DNA of 64,000 bases from assembly GCA_964605655.1 (NCBI GenBank), contig CAZSDK010000002.1:158208-222207 (forward strand). The letters run 5' to 3'. The notes beneath the pieces were generated by a model that did no database searches, was not told where the DNA came from, and saw nothing but the letters and a program-made list of their open reading frames with translations. This document shows positions 9,701-18,235 of this stretch, piece after piece (within the stretch, counting starts at the first letter, position 1; each line of letters begins with the position of its first letter). The stretch is from JAKLIX01 sp964605655. GTDB lineage: Bacteria; Bacteroidota; Bacteroidia; Bacteroidales; CAIXZF01. The position numbers and the translations under genes are program-made.

Positions 9701-11865
9701 GCCAGGTAGCCTATAGCCCCCTGATGGGGAAGCAGCACGTACCTTTCGCTGGACAAACCTCCGTGATAGTCGAACACATCACCGGCCCAGCAGGAATTGC
9801 CCAGCACAAAGTAGTACTTGTCCTCATTGTGGTATGCTGCAGGATCACCGATACTCATATCAAAATTGATCCCGCTGGCATGACCAAAATAATTGATGAG
9901 TGATACTCCCTGGTTCTCGATGATATTATGTAAATATTCTGATTGTGCCACCTGTATCGGATCAGCACCCGTTTTAAAGAAATTTTTCACCTGGCACCCA
10001 GTATAAGGACCTTTGAACAAGGTATCATAACTTAAGATGTAATCTTTAAAAAGGCTTTGCTCCATAAAACTGTTCCCACCACCGAACTGCAATACCTGTT
10101 TGTGCATTTCTGAGGGAATCTTCCGGGCGGCCTCAAAGGCCGCGACTTTCCCGAGATAAGACTGCACCTCAGATGGATCGACCGTACTGAGTCTCCCCAC
10201 CGGAATCCCCATCTGACCCTGCAAATCGAGGCCGAAAGTAAGCATGTTGTCGGAAGGCGGATATCCGAAGGTGGGCACCAGGGTATATTTCCATTTTTCG
10301 GTATTGATCCTGTAATCAGCAGCCTGAAACGACTTCCCAATTAAAAAGAGAAAACCGGGAGCTACCGGAAAATAATCTTTGGCATAACGCAGGAAATTCC
10401 GGATACACAGCGGGTCTTTCTGTATACCATACCCAAACTGGTCGTACAACTGACTGATATCCAGCACCATAGAATGGTAAGTCTCAGGGAAGCCATAGTT
10501 CTCCCTGTAGTCAGCGTATTCCAGGGCTTGTGTCATCAGACTTTGATGGGTGATAATCAGGTAATTGACATCCTGGTTGATCTGAGGGTCATTGTAGTTC
10601 ACGAAACGGGCTGTCACACTGTCGACGGGGACCAGATGACTGATAAACGGAATGTTCACATCGCTTGTAAAGAAGCAATCCTCTTCTCCCTGCAGATTCC
10701 TGACCAGGAACCTGACCGAAGCATTGTCACTGACTGTACGAATCATGCTGTGGTTAGTCAGGTCGAAAATCCTTATGGAATCGCCAGCCGTCAGGGAAAC
10801 CTGCATCTGGAGCATCTGGTAATCAGGGCCTGACACCTCGGGCACTGAGAACAAAGCATCTGTTATCCCTTGGAAGGCCGGTGTCCTGGGAAACCTGACC
10901 GCAACAGAAGAAAGGGATGTCCATTCCTGTGCATTTTGTCCAGGCACCTCTATATTGCTAAATATCAATGAGTTTAACCCATCCTGCAGGAGTGAATTGC
11001 TTACGAGTCGCGAAAAAGTCACCGGTTGAAAATAACTCCAGCTGGTATCCACCAGGATGGAGGATCCGAGCATGGCCCTGAAATGATGCTCCTGTGTGAC
11101 GGGAGCCCTGTTGGACCCGCCCACAGCCCTGAACGTCACAAGTGACGGGGGACCTGCGGTATAAAGCCCTTCGGCACTGAGGTTACGGATCTGGTTCTGG
11201 TTGATCCAGATTTTGTTGCCTGACCAGCCTTCCCCACCCGTGTAAGCCGGGTCACCGAGGGTGATATCCGGATCACTGGTGCCGTAACGATAACCGCCAA
11301 GGAAGGTTTCTGCATAGTGCTGGGTGGTCTCCGACCATACATAGGGCAAGGGGGAATATCCCTGGAAAGAGATATTGTTCTCCAGGGTCATCCGTCTGCC
11401 ATTGCCGGATGCGTTCCAGGTAAGGTAATATGAAGCTGTATCGGTATAAAGGCTGGTCAAAAGGTTGATCTGGTCAGAAGGATTCTCATATAAATCCTGG
11501 TCAAACCATCCGTCGTTCCTCCTGGCGTAAAACTCCAGAAAATCCCCTGCATTAAAAACCCCGTCCGGACCCGTTTCGATGTGTAGATACTGTTCCTCTC
11601 CCCTGCCCCAGACCTGGAAGTGATCGACCGGGATATTGGAGGCTGATATCCCGAAGGGTTGAACTGCCTGGTCAATAGTGGCGTATGAAAGGCGGTACAC
11701 TCCTGATTGTGCCACAGAAAACCTGAAATAGGGCTGGGAATAATCAATCCACTCATTTCCATAAGGTTGAGAAAACGAAGGCAGGCAAAACCAGGTATTA
11801 AGAAATGCCAGGACCAGTACGAGTACGTGAAAAGTTTTCTTATTCTGGTGGTACATTCCCTTCAA
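6766..11865 (-). CDS. Very large C25 (gingipain-like) cysteine peptidase, PorU2 type
   Basis: A 1699-residue exported protein with an N-terminal signal peptide (cleavage near FSQ, about residue 33). The peptidase C25 domain is recognisable in its centre: LINYFGHASG holds the catalytic His662, and VLGNSCWAGD holds the catalytic Cys692. The 30-residue spacing resembles gingipains. The flanks are beta-rich, with repeated Ig/CARDB-like segments after the peptidase. The C-terminus (FAWPNPFSEYTHF, then IPWDGTDEHGHPLPGGLYLFQV) is a FlgD-Ig/T9SS-type domain. The architecture matches the large PorU2-like proteins of Bacteroidota. PorU itself cleaves sorting domains and attaches cargo at the cell surface; whether this paralogue does so is inference. 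Confidence 0.85.
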   Translation of the reverse strand: MKGMYHQNKKTFHVLVLVLAFLNTWFCLPSFSQPYGNEWIDYSQPYFRFSVAQSGVYRLSYATIDQAVQPFGISASNIPVDHFQVWGRGEEQYLHIETGPDGVFNAGDFLEFYARRNDGWFDQDLYENPSDQINLLTSLYTDTASYYLTWNASGNGRRMTLENNISFQGYSPLPYVWSETTQHYAETFLGGYRYGTSDPDITLGDPAYTGGEGWSGNKIWINQNQIRNLSAEGLYTAGPPSLVTFRAVGGSNRAPVTQEHHFRAMLGSSILVDTSWSYFQPVTFSRLVSNSLLQDGLNSLIFSNIEVPGQNAQEWTSLSSVAVRFPRTPAFQGITDALFSVPEVSGPDYQMLQMQVSLTAGDSIRIFDLTNHSMIRTVSDNASVRFLVRNLQGEEDCFFTSDVNIPFISHLVPVDSVTARFVNYNDPQINQDVNYLIITHQSLMTQALEYADYRENYGFPETYHSMVLDISQLYDQFGYGIQKDPLCIRNFLRYAKDYFPVAPGFLFLIGKSFQAADYRINTEKWKYTLVPTFGYPPSDNMLTFGLDLQGQMGIPVGRLSTVDPSEVQSYLGKVAAFEAARKIPSEMHKQVLQFGGGNSFMEQSLFKDYILSYDTLFKGPYTGCQVKNFFKTGADPIQVAQSEYLHNIIENQGVSLINYFGHASGINFDMSIGDPAAYHNEDKYYFVLGNSCWAGDVFDYHGGLSSERYVLLPHQGAIGYLASVTEAEHPLLNKFTRHLVSRFTGPDYDLPLGNMIRNTADLIFQDTIGIAFYNREVCLEMQLHGDPALVMGPGPLPDYDMTPSTLYPDKITFSPSFITTALDSFSLFIRPQNRGKALDTLFFIRIQHDANGIQLHDTLIRTKAPLYDTVIQVRFPVDRLKGAGLNHFKITLDALHEIDEGDFEDNNTWESDLLIQSSDIVPVYPPGFAVVPDTAISLSASVTGVFSPEADYILQLDTIPSFDSPVMKDTLIRQAGGTLTWICTLPVTVDSTVFYWRCGKQPTGSDTMRFTASSFQFIPGKKGWGQARFYQMKDNEFQYMDLDPDSLTFSFVQDFRSLIAQTFNTGHAWQEEYFSVDEHILDVWSCANNRCSGGTGMKFAVFDPVSFEPWVSYPVGNGLGPFGNRHCKDYIVAAYDFCNNDSIERQNITDFLQSIPLGFYVLGMSHKNHHAESYEESVYQAFESIGSQDVRQIKDSSAYIIFGVKGGAMGSALEMGTEAAGDSLLHLQHAVETRWDQGWMASPWIGPSAKWDAIHWQVKVDQNDSVRLNVLGRTKKGRIDTLMQGISPQEGSIDQLEQLFSAGEYPYLRLVMAVKDTSTSVSEPRDPAVLQRWQVLYEEVPETSLDPSSAFNFYKENLPEGDTLRLTVSCRNIGQSDMDSLLIRYLVRQGELVNTAVTRRLRPHPAGDVLIDSIRFPTREMSGDYQCWVEVNPFNDQVEQTHLNNLGLIPFRVNTDQVAPWMLVSFDKVCISDFDYVSPDAGIEIILRDDNPYLPLDDTSLIQVFLAYESEAEQEIHYSTVVSDGLLFFPAEEGGMQCRVSYSPGFSRDGWYTLRVKGSDKSGNVAGVTDYLIHFMVSHSDQHSEVFAWPNPFSEYTHFVFILTGDELPSSYNINIYDLAGRCVRILDQKELGTPHIGSNTSEIPWDGTDEHGHPLPGGLYLFQVLMSFPNEDSQCNNNLETKSLHFGGLGHGKIIIMR

Positions 11866-11952
11866 AAGAATGGATGAAGGTATAAAGGTACAATAAACCC
11901 GGTCAATAAAACAGAAAGATGGCTATGGAGCAGGGATTGGAAAAAACCTTCC

Positions 11953-13965
11953 TTATTCAATGAGGGTAAGGGTGCTGACCTTTTGATAATTCTCCTTGGT
12001 CAGCGTCTTTGCGTACCTTACTTTATAAGTGTAAACCCCTGCGGGTGCTGACAGCCCCTGGTAGGTACCGTCCCATCCATACTCAGGGTCATGTGACTCA
12101 AAGATCAATTTTCCCATACGGTCGAAGATGATCATGGTAAAATCCCTGATCATGGAAAAATCACCCACTGGTTTGAAAACGGGATTATAGCCTTTGGGAC
12201 AAAAGGCATTGGGCATAAAGATGGTGGCACATTCTTCGACATTCAGAGGGTATTCATCGGAAGCCGAACACAGAATATCATTGAATGCGTTGCTAACGGT
12301 GACCGTATATACAGTGGAATAACCGGGTTGTACGATGACGGAATCGGTAATGGCACCGGTACTCCATGAGAAGAACTCACCACCAACCGCCTTTAGGACT
12401 ACTGCAGAACCACGGCAGATAGTATCTACATAACCAATGATATGGGCTTCCATCCGGGGCGCCACTGAAACAGACACCGAGCCATTATTCTGGCATCCGT
12501 AGCCATCGACCACTGTTATATAATAAGAGGAATACCCTGCCGGTTGCACCGTGATGACCGGTGTCTGGGCTCCGTTGCTCCAGTAATACTGGATTCCTCC
12601 TCCTGCCTGCAGGGTAACTACATCGTCATAGCAGATGGAAGTATCCGGCGTGAGTTGCAAAGATGGCAGAGGATGCACCACCACTGAAGTTATTCCGTTG
12701 TTCCGGCATCCATACTGATCAGTGACAGTGACAGAATACTGCATGTTTTGTTCCGGCTGAACGAAGATGATGCTTCCCGACTGGTTTGTACTCCACTCAT
12801 ATTGTTCCCCTCCTCCGGCAATGAGTGTGGCTGTCTCTCCAATGCAGATACTATCGCTGGAAAGTGTGACCACCGGCAAAGGTCTCACGAGTACGAATAC
12901 CGAGTCGTTTCCTTTACATCCGAGAGCGTCGGTGGCAGTAATAAAATATGTTGTTGACAGAGAAGGATTTACCAGAATTGAGTCAGCTGTCGAGCCGTTA
13001 AACCACTCATAGGCATAGGGCCCATTTGCTGTAATGACCGTACTATCTCCCAGGCACAGTTCCAGGTCTCCTTGAAAACCCGGGTCCGGGACAGGATGCA
13101 CCAAAACGACCACTGAGTCAATGGCAAGAGTATCGGGAGGTGTGTTTCCACCGAGAATATACACATAATAAGTAGTGGTATTGGTAGGAGATACCGTGAT
13201 GGGGCCATTGGATCCCTGGTTACCAGACCATTGGATAAACTGTGTAAAGGAACGGGTGATTTTCACATTATCGACACCCCAATTATCATCATAATGGTTG
13301 TTAAAATAACTGCAAAACGACTGCAACCAGCGGAAACGGGTGGCGGGGGTCTGAGCTGGGACGGGAACTGTAAAAGTATAGTTGGCCCAGGAAGTAAAGG
13401 GTGTGGGGAGATAATTTAACGGGCTCTGCACCATCGGGTTGGTGGGCAGAAAAGTGCCATTGGGACAGAAATAGATGATATCGGCCCAGGTTTGTCCCTG
13501 GTCAACGGAATATTGTAATGACACCCCTTCCAGCATTTCATCCGGACCTTCGCAGGAGGGAGGATCATTTTGTATACCAAATTTCAGATCGAAGTTCAAT
13601 TCTCCTCCCGGGGTCAGATCAAGATCTTCTGTTTCGAGGATGCGGTTTACGTGACAAGCTTCGCCAAACCAGAGGCACAGTACCTCATTGGCCGTGTCAC
13701 AGGGTGATTCAGGCAGTGTCCCCGGAGTGATGTAGGTCCATTCTGATCCATTGATGCCGTACGTAAAGTCATCATACAGTACAATACATTCCCCGGTATA
13801 TTGCAGGTGCAGGCTGTCTCCCTGGCATATCTCCACCGAATCCACTGCCAGGCTGTCGACAAGCAGGGACACCCAGTTCTGACCAAAGGACTGTATGCCT
13901 AAAGTCATCAGCAGGGTGATAAAAAAATATTTTCGGAGACTTTTATTCAAAGCTCTTTCATTCAA
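11953..13965 (-). CDS. Secreted Ig/PKD-like repeat protein with T9SS type B (CHU_C) sorting domain
   Basis: A 670-residue exported protein. The signal peptide ends near residue 29 (SFGQ). The N-terminal third contains ECIVLYDDFTYG and ends in DDNWGVDNVKITRS, a pattern like MAM or Reelin-subrepeat beta-sandwich domains. About five Ig/PKD-like modules follow, each near 65-70 residues, with recurring D-x-x-I-C-x-G, a Y-x-W-S strand and G-C-x-N-N-G. The last 85 residues (FMPNAFCPKGYNPVFKP, IIFDRMGKLIFES, GWDGTYQG, AGVYTYKV) are a classical gliding-motility-associated type B sorting domain. It is likely surface-exposed and structural or adhesive. It lacks the type A ending of its neighbours. Confidence 0.88.
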   Translation of the reverse strand: MNERALNKSLRKYFFITLLMTLGIQSFGQNWVSLLVDSLAVDSVEICQGDSLHLQYTGECIVLYDDFTYGINGSEWTYITPGTLPESPCDTANEVLCLWFGEACHVNRILETEDLDLTPGGELNFDLKFGIQNDPPSCEGPDEMLEGVSLQYSVDQGQTWADIIYFCPNGTFLPTNPMVQSPLNYLPTPFTSWANYTFTVPVPAQTPATRFRWLQSFCSYFNNHYDDNWGVDNVKITRSFTQFIQWSGNQGSNGPITVSPTNTTTYYVYILGGNTPPDTLAIDSVVVLVHPVPDPGFQGDLELCLGDSTVITANGPYAYEWFNGSTADSILVNPSLSTTYFITATDALGCKGNDSVFVLVRPLPVVTLSSDSICIGETATLIAGGGEQYEWSTNQSGSIIFVQPEQNMQYSVTVTDQYGCRNNGITSVVVHPLPSLQLTPDTSICYDDVVTLQAGGGIQYYWSNGAQTPVITVQPAGYSSYYITVVDGYGCQNNGSVSVSVAPRMEAHIIGYVDTICRGSAVVLKAVGGEFFSWSTGAITDSVIVQPGYSTVYTVTVSNAFNDILCSASDEYPLNVEECATIFMPNAFCPKGYNPVFKPVGDFSMIRDFTMIIFDRMGKLIFESHDPEYGWDGTYQGLSAPAGVYTYKVRYAKTLTKENYQKVSTLTLIE

Positions 13966-14275
13966 TAAGTTAATGGACCAAAAGTGCAGAGGCCTTCTTT
14001 TCCTTCGGGTTCACGCAATTCTGGTTCAAAATTACCCTCTTTTCTACGAACAGCGATGGTTTTTGTTTCCATTTATCAACAAACATGCCAATTACCGGGT
14101 ATCCGAGTCCCGTAACACATCTTATTAGAAGCCAATACATTATAAAATGACTTCTAAAAAACCCCACTCATGGGCTGTTTACAAGATACCTCTGAGGCAG
14201 CAAAAGTTGGCCGGGTCTGTTAATAACGTAACAAGTAGTTGCTAATCAGATAGATAGAAAAACCTGCTCCAAGAC
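13966..14275. other. 310-bp intergenic region between two T9SS cargo genes
   Basis: No convincing gene is seen. On the minus strand a small GC-rich hairpin followed by six T lies at 14156-14174, and may end the upstream paralogue transcript. Next to it is an A/T-rich inverted repeat, TTAGAAG at 14125-14131 and CTTCTAA at 14151-14157. A possible minus-strand -7 element (TAATTTTG, written CAAAATTA on the plus strand) lies at 14027-14034. It would serve the Ig-like gene ending at 11953. Confidence 0.4.
14156..14176 (-). terminator. Weak intrinsic terminator after the first Asp-box paralogue
   Basis: Read on the minus strand, CCCA-TGAG-TGGG is followed by GTTTTTT. The stem is only 4-5 bp, so termination is probably partial. 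Confidence 0.35.
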
Positions 14276-16153
14276 CTATTGAACGATCATCGAACGGGTA
14301 AAGGTTTCATCTCCAATCTGGAGGCTGAAGAAATACATTCCTGGCTTATAGTTAGTTGCATCAATAGTCAAGAGATGTTTCCCTGTATCCATCCTTCCAA
14401 GATCTTGGGTCTCTACTACCTGGCCGAGGGTGGTCATCACCTTCAGTGTGACCGGTTCCGACCTGCCCAGGTCAACCATAACCTGGGTTTTTCCGGTAAA
14501 CGGGTTGGGAAAGTTTTGAGAGACCGCATGCAAAGGTTGATGGATCCCCTCAATACCTGACAGCAGGTCGGCTTTGGGAACCATCAGGTGCGCAATAGTA
14601 TTGTCGGTATACGGGTCTGTATCACCGTTCACTGCAATACCGGGTTCTTCATCATATTGGTACACGACATGGAGTTTATCATCACCACCGGCTGCCACGG
14701 AAGGATAGACACATTCGTGGAAATTATGGATCAATCCTCCGGTAATATCCTTGAATCCGGACCAGGTCTGTCCGCCGTCGGAGGAGACCCTTGCCAGTAT
14801 ATGCCGGTAGTTCTGCACACCATTATCTTTCCATTCCATCAGAGAGGTCATGGTGAGGTATATATTACCGTTGGGATCGATACATGAACCGGGCATACTG
14901 GTCAATGACATATAATACTTGGGCGGATTGGATTCATCATTAACGAATTCGAATATGGTATCGTTATTGTTCAGGTCCTGTACCCAACCTACCAGGCGAC
15001 CCTGCAGATCCAGGGAATCATAATTCAGTGTGGTAAGGACCGGCAGGTCCTCATTCCAGTACGCAAGTCCATCCGTATAAGGGAAATAACTTGTCTGGGC
15101 ATCGGTGGTATCTGCGTTAAGTACTCGCATCAATCCAAAGAATACGTGTGCTTTACCGTTATTATCCAGGCTGACCGATACCGATCCGTCGCAAACCCAG
15201 GGAGTGTCGGTCACCATGGTATGTGCTTCCTGGAACAAGGGATAAGGATGTTGAAAAATGACGGTCTTATTCCAGGAGGCTCCGTTGTCGGTTGATTTCA
15301 TCAGGAACATATCTGTCCAACTGTCACCCACAACGAAAGCAACTGTATTCCCTTTGGGTTCAGCCATGGCGTATGCGTCACCGCCAAACCCTGTATAATC
15401 TGAAGAGGTCATTCCCGGCAAAACGGTGTAAGGGATATCCCAGGTAGCACCTTCGTCGGATGATCTGGAATAAAGCAGGGCTCCGTCAAGTCCCTGGTAG
15501 AGGTTCCCGTTGTTGGCCACCGGGCGTGTAAGGGATATCATGTGAATGGTGTTATGGCCGGTCCCGCTGGAAACAGCCCTATGCCATGAAGGCCCCATCT
15601 GTCCGGTAATCCCGCCGATAGTATCTTCTTCCCAGGTCCCTGTTCCCTTGTTGGCCCTCTTGACCAGGATAAGACCACCGGGTTCGCTGAAGTCATGACT
15701 GATAACCCCTTCTCCATTCGCCCCCAGTGGGAAGATGGAAGGCCATCCCGCACGTATGCTTTCGATACGGACTGTCGGTTCGGCACCCCAGGAGGTCCCG
15801 TCATAATAATTATATCCGGTACCCCGGTCAGCAAAATTGGGGTTGGCCATCCCAATGGTCCAGGTGCCGCTGATCGTGCCGTCCTCAAAACGGTAGATAC
15901 GGTTCTGAACCGATGAGTTGGTTTGCAGATCATATTTGGTGGCACCAATACTGGTTTCAGTGATATTCAAGGCCGACTTTGTGGCCGGGTTGGCCGGTTT
16001 GTTCAGAAAGTGAGCGGGACGGACATCGTTGTTCACATACCTTGGCAGTGCCATATTCTTCAGGGCAGGATTTTTAACCGGCCGGTGACCCACCTGGGCC
16101 TGGACCGTGAAGAATAGTCCCGATAATAAAAGAGTAATGATAATTGTTCTCAT
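14276..16153 (-). CDS. T9SS-sorted Asp-box (BNR) beta-propeller protein, paralogue 1
   Basis: A 625-residue exported protein. The signal peptide ends in VQAQ near residue 20. Three Asp-box/BNR motifs are visible: SSDEGATW, STDNGASW and SSDGGQTW. A conserved block (SIGATKYDLQTNSS, QNRIYRFEDG, DRGTGYNYYDG) precedes the first Asp box and is shared with the next two genes. The last 85 residues are a type A sorting domain (NFPNPFTGKTQV, VMTTLGQVVE, PGMYFFSLQ, ending MIVQ). Asp boxes occur in sialidases and other propellers, but I see no sialidase FRIP motif, so no enzymatic activity is assigned. The next paralogue lies only 23 bp upstream, so the two are probably co-transcribed. Confidence 0.85.
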   Translation of the reverse strand: MRTIIITLLLSGLFFTVQAQVGHRPVKNPALKNMALPRYVNNDVRPAHFLNKPANPATKSALNITETSIGATKYDLQTNSSVQNRIYRFEDGTISGTWTIGMANPNFADRGTGYNYYDGTSWGAEPTVRIESIRAGWPSIFPLGANGEGVISHDFSEPGGLILVKRANKGTGTWEEDTIGGITGQMGPSWHRAVSSGTGHNTIHMISLTRPVANNGNLYQGLDGALLYSRSSDEGATWDIPYTVLPGMTSSDYTGFGGDAYAMAEPKGNTVAFVVGDSWTDMFLMKSTDNGASWNKTVIFQHPYPLFQEAHTMVTDTPWVCDGSVSVSLDNNGKAHVFFGLMRVLNADTTDAQTSYFPYTDGLAYWNEDLPVLTTLNYDSLDLQGRLVGWVQDLNNNDTIFEFVNDESNPPKYYMSLTSMPGSCIDPNGNIYLTMTSLMEWKDNGVQNYRHILARVSSDGGQTWSGFKDITGGLIHNFHECVYPSVAAGGDDKLHVVYQYDEEPGIAVNGDTDPYTDNTIAHLMVPKADLLSGIEGIHQPLHAVSQNFPNPFTGKTQVMVDLGRSEPVTLKVMTTLGQVVETQDLGRMDTGKHLLTIDATNYKPGMYFFSLQIGDETFTRSMIVQ

Positions 16154-16176
16154 AATCTTGTTCTAAAGGATTGATA

Positions 16177-18030
16177 TTAATCGATAACCAGTTTCCCTGT
16201 TTTCAACAGGCCATTGACCCTGAATGTGAAAAAATAGACTCCGCCCGGAAGTTTGGTTCCATTGACCGGGAAATAATGGGTTCCGGCCTGGCAAAGTCGT
16301 TGGGCCTGGTTGATCAGCATTTTTCCTGTAATGTCTGATATACAATAACTTACCTGGGAGGCCTGTGAAAGTGTCAGGGTCAGGACAGCATCCCCGTGTG
16401 AAGGGTTGGGGTAACAAGATAGCTCAACTGTCGCCTTTTGGTTTTCGGTGAGTCCCATATTGAAATCTGTCTTGCCCAGGGAGACATAAACGATGGAATT
16501 ATTGCCGGGAGGATCTTCATCGCCCCTGACAGCCATACCCGGTTCTTCATCCAGTTGATATACCAGATGAATATTATTGTTCGTGGTGGGTGAGATGCTC
16601 GGGAAAACGCATTCATGGAAGTTATGGATCAATCCTCCCGTAATTTCAATGAAGTCGGTCCAGGTAGCACCATCATCCTCCGACATTCGGCCATACAGAT
16701 GGCGATAATTTTGCACCCCGTTGTCCAGGCCTTCCACCATAGATGACATCAGCAGAAATATATGCCCCTGTTCATCAATGGTCATGCTTGGCATGCTGGT
16801 AACGGCCAGGTAGTATAAGGGAGGATTGGTGTCATCATCAACGAATTCAAATACGGTATCATTGCCATTGACATCCTGTGTATACCCTACCAACTGGTTG
16901 TTGGCTTCAAGGGTTTCATAAGTGATGTCTGTCATGGTCGGCATGCCCTCCTTCCAGTAACCGATGCCATCGGTATAGGGGAAGAAAGATGTTTGAGCAT
17001 CGGTGGTGTCATCATTCATGACCCTCATGATGCCGAACACCACATGGGCTGCCCCCTCCTGATCAAGTGCGACGGAAAGAGAGCCATCCGTAGCGGTGAT
17101 GGTATCCAGCACCAGGGTATGGGTCTCGTCGAAATGCGGGTAGGGATGCTGGAAGATGACGGTTTTGGACCAGTTATCTCCTCCATCGGTCGATTTGAAC
17201 AAGGCAAGGTCCATCCAGTTGTCGCCCACCACAAACGCCAGGGTGTCTCCTTTAGGGTTGGCAAAGGCATAGGAATCGCCACCGATGGTGGTGTAATCGG
17301 AAGCCCCGAGCCCCGGTATGATGACATGTTGCTGGTCCCACGTAGCTCCTTCATCCTGAGAACGATAATATAACATGGCCTGGTCTTGTCCCAGGTAAGG
17401 CACATAGGTGGTACAAATGATGTGAATATTTTCATGGTCAGGACCGCTGGTCACTGCCCTGGGCCAGGAGATATCAACGGCACCAGTTGGCCCGGCAAGG
17501 ATACCATTGTTCCATGCTCCGGTTCCCTTGGTAACCCTTTTTGTAATGGCCAGACCGTCATAATCAGTATGGGTGACCGAAAGTTCCCCAGACGTGCCCA
17601 GCGGCACATAAGAAGGCCATCCTGTCCGGATGTTTTCAATCCTGGCAGTAGGAGCGGCACCCCAGGCAGTGCCATCATAATAATTATAACCTGTTCCTCT
17701 GTCTGAATAGGCTGAAGGATTCATTCCCCTTGTCCAGACTCCGCCGATCGTCCCGTCATGAAAAAGATAGATCCTGTTCTGGACTGATTGGTTGGTTTGA
17801 AGGTCATATATCGTCGTGCCGATTTCCGTTTCGGCAATACTCAGTTTAGGAGAGACCGTAGCGTTAACGTCTTTGAACAAGAAACTGGCCGGTTCCTTCG
17901 TAACTGACGGATAGGGTTTCTTAAAGGCCACATCCTTTAATGACTGTCTGACCACTTTTCGGTGTCCTCCCTGTGGAAAGGCAGGAATGATTATGACAGA
18001 AACCAGGATCAGGAGTAACACTTTTTTCAT
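16177..18030 (-). CDS. T9SS-sorted Asp-box (BNR) beta-propeller protein, paralogue 2
   Basis: A 617-residue protein, collinear with its two neighbours. The signal peptide ends near residue 19 (IPAFPQ). It has the family block EIGTTIYDLQTNQS / QNRIYLFHDG / DRGTGYNYYDG and Asp boxes SQDEGATW and STDGGDNW, plus a degenerate EDDGATW. The sorting domain (CYPNPSHGDAV, ISDITGKMLI, PGGVYFFTF) ends in KLVID, diverging from the MIVQ ending of the other two. This is probably the first gene of a two-gene transcript with paralogue 1; a -7 element lies 100 bp upstream. The role at the cell surface is unknown. Confidence 0.85.
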   Translation of the reverse strand: MKKVLLLILVSVIIIPAFPQGGHRKVVRQSLKDVAFKKPYPSVTKEPASFLFKDVNATVSPKLSIAETEIGTTIYDLQTNQSVQNRIYLFHDGTIGGVWTRGMNPSAYSDRGTGYNYYDGTAWGAAPTARIENIRTGWPSYVPLGTSGELSVTHTDYDGLAITKRVTKGTGAWNNGILAGPTGAVDISWPRAVTSGPDHENIHIICTTYVPYLGQDQAMLYYRSQDEGATWDQQHVIIPGLGASDYTTIGGDSYAFANPKGDTLAFVVGDNWMDLALFKSTDGGDNWSKTVIFQHPYPHFDETHTLVLDTITATDGSLSVALDQEGAAHVVFGIMRVMNDDTTDAQTSFFPYTDGIGYWKEGMPTMTDITYETLEANNQLVGYTQDVNGNDTVFEFVDDDTNPPLYYLAVTSMPSMTIDEQGHIFLLMSSMVEGLDNGVQNYRHLYGRMSEDDGATWTDFIEITGGLIHNFHECVFPSISPTTNNNIHLVYQLDEEPGMAVRGDEDPPGNNSIVYVSLGKTDFNMGLTENQKATVELSCYPNPSHGDAVLTLTLSQASQVSYCISDITGKMLINQAQRLCQAGTHYFPVNGTKLPGGVYFFTFRVNGLLKTGKLVID

Positions 18031-18129
18031 AATGACATTGATTAGGGGTTATACAATAAGGTTGGATTCAGTTAAGGAGCAACACCGGATGAACAGAATT
18101 CATCCAATGTAAATACTCTTGACGTCATA

Positions 18130-18137
18130 CAAATATA
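18130..18137 (-). promoter_or_regulatory. -7 element (TATATTTG) upstream of paralogue 2
   Basis: The plus strand reads CAAATATA, which is TATATTTG on the minus strand. It lies 100 bp upstream of the start codon at 18030 and just beyond the terminator of the preceding gene. No clear -33 TTG was picked out. Confidence 0.45.
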
Positions 18138-18177
18138 GTCGATAAAAAGGCTGCTATCGTATTCTGCAGGGCACGGA

Positions 18178-18215
18178 ATAAAAAAAAGAGGCGTCCCGAA
18201 CCCGGAACGCCTCTT
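18178..18215 (-). terminator. Intrinsic terminator after paralogue 3
   Basis: On the minus strand a nine-bp stem AAGAGGCGT/ACGCCTCTT (18207-18215 with 18186-18194) is followed by a T run. The loop contains an inner CCG/CGG pairing. It starts about 20 bp after the stop codon of the gene at 18236-20104. This makes that gene a separate transcription unit. Confidence 0.85.
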
Positions 18216-18235
18216 TCTTACAGAAAATGAATCGA

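Noticed and set aside
13970..14167. 65-codon minus-strand frame in the gap between the Ig-like gene and the first Asp-box paralogue
   Set aside because: It has no recognisable family or signal pattern and no convincing promoter or start context. It spans a likely promoter and the start of the gap's inverted repeat. Treated as chance.
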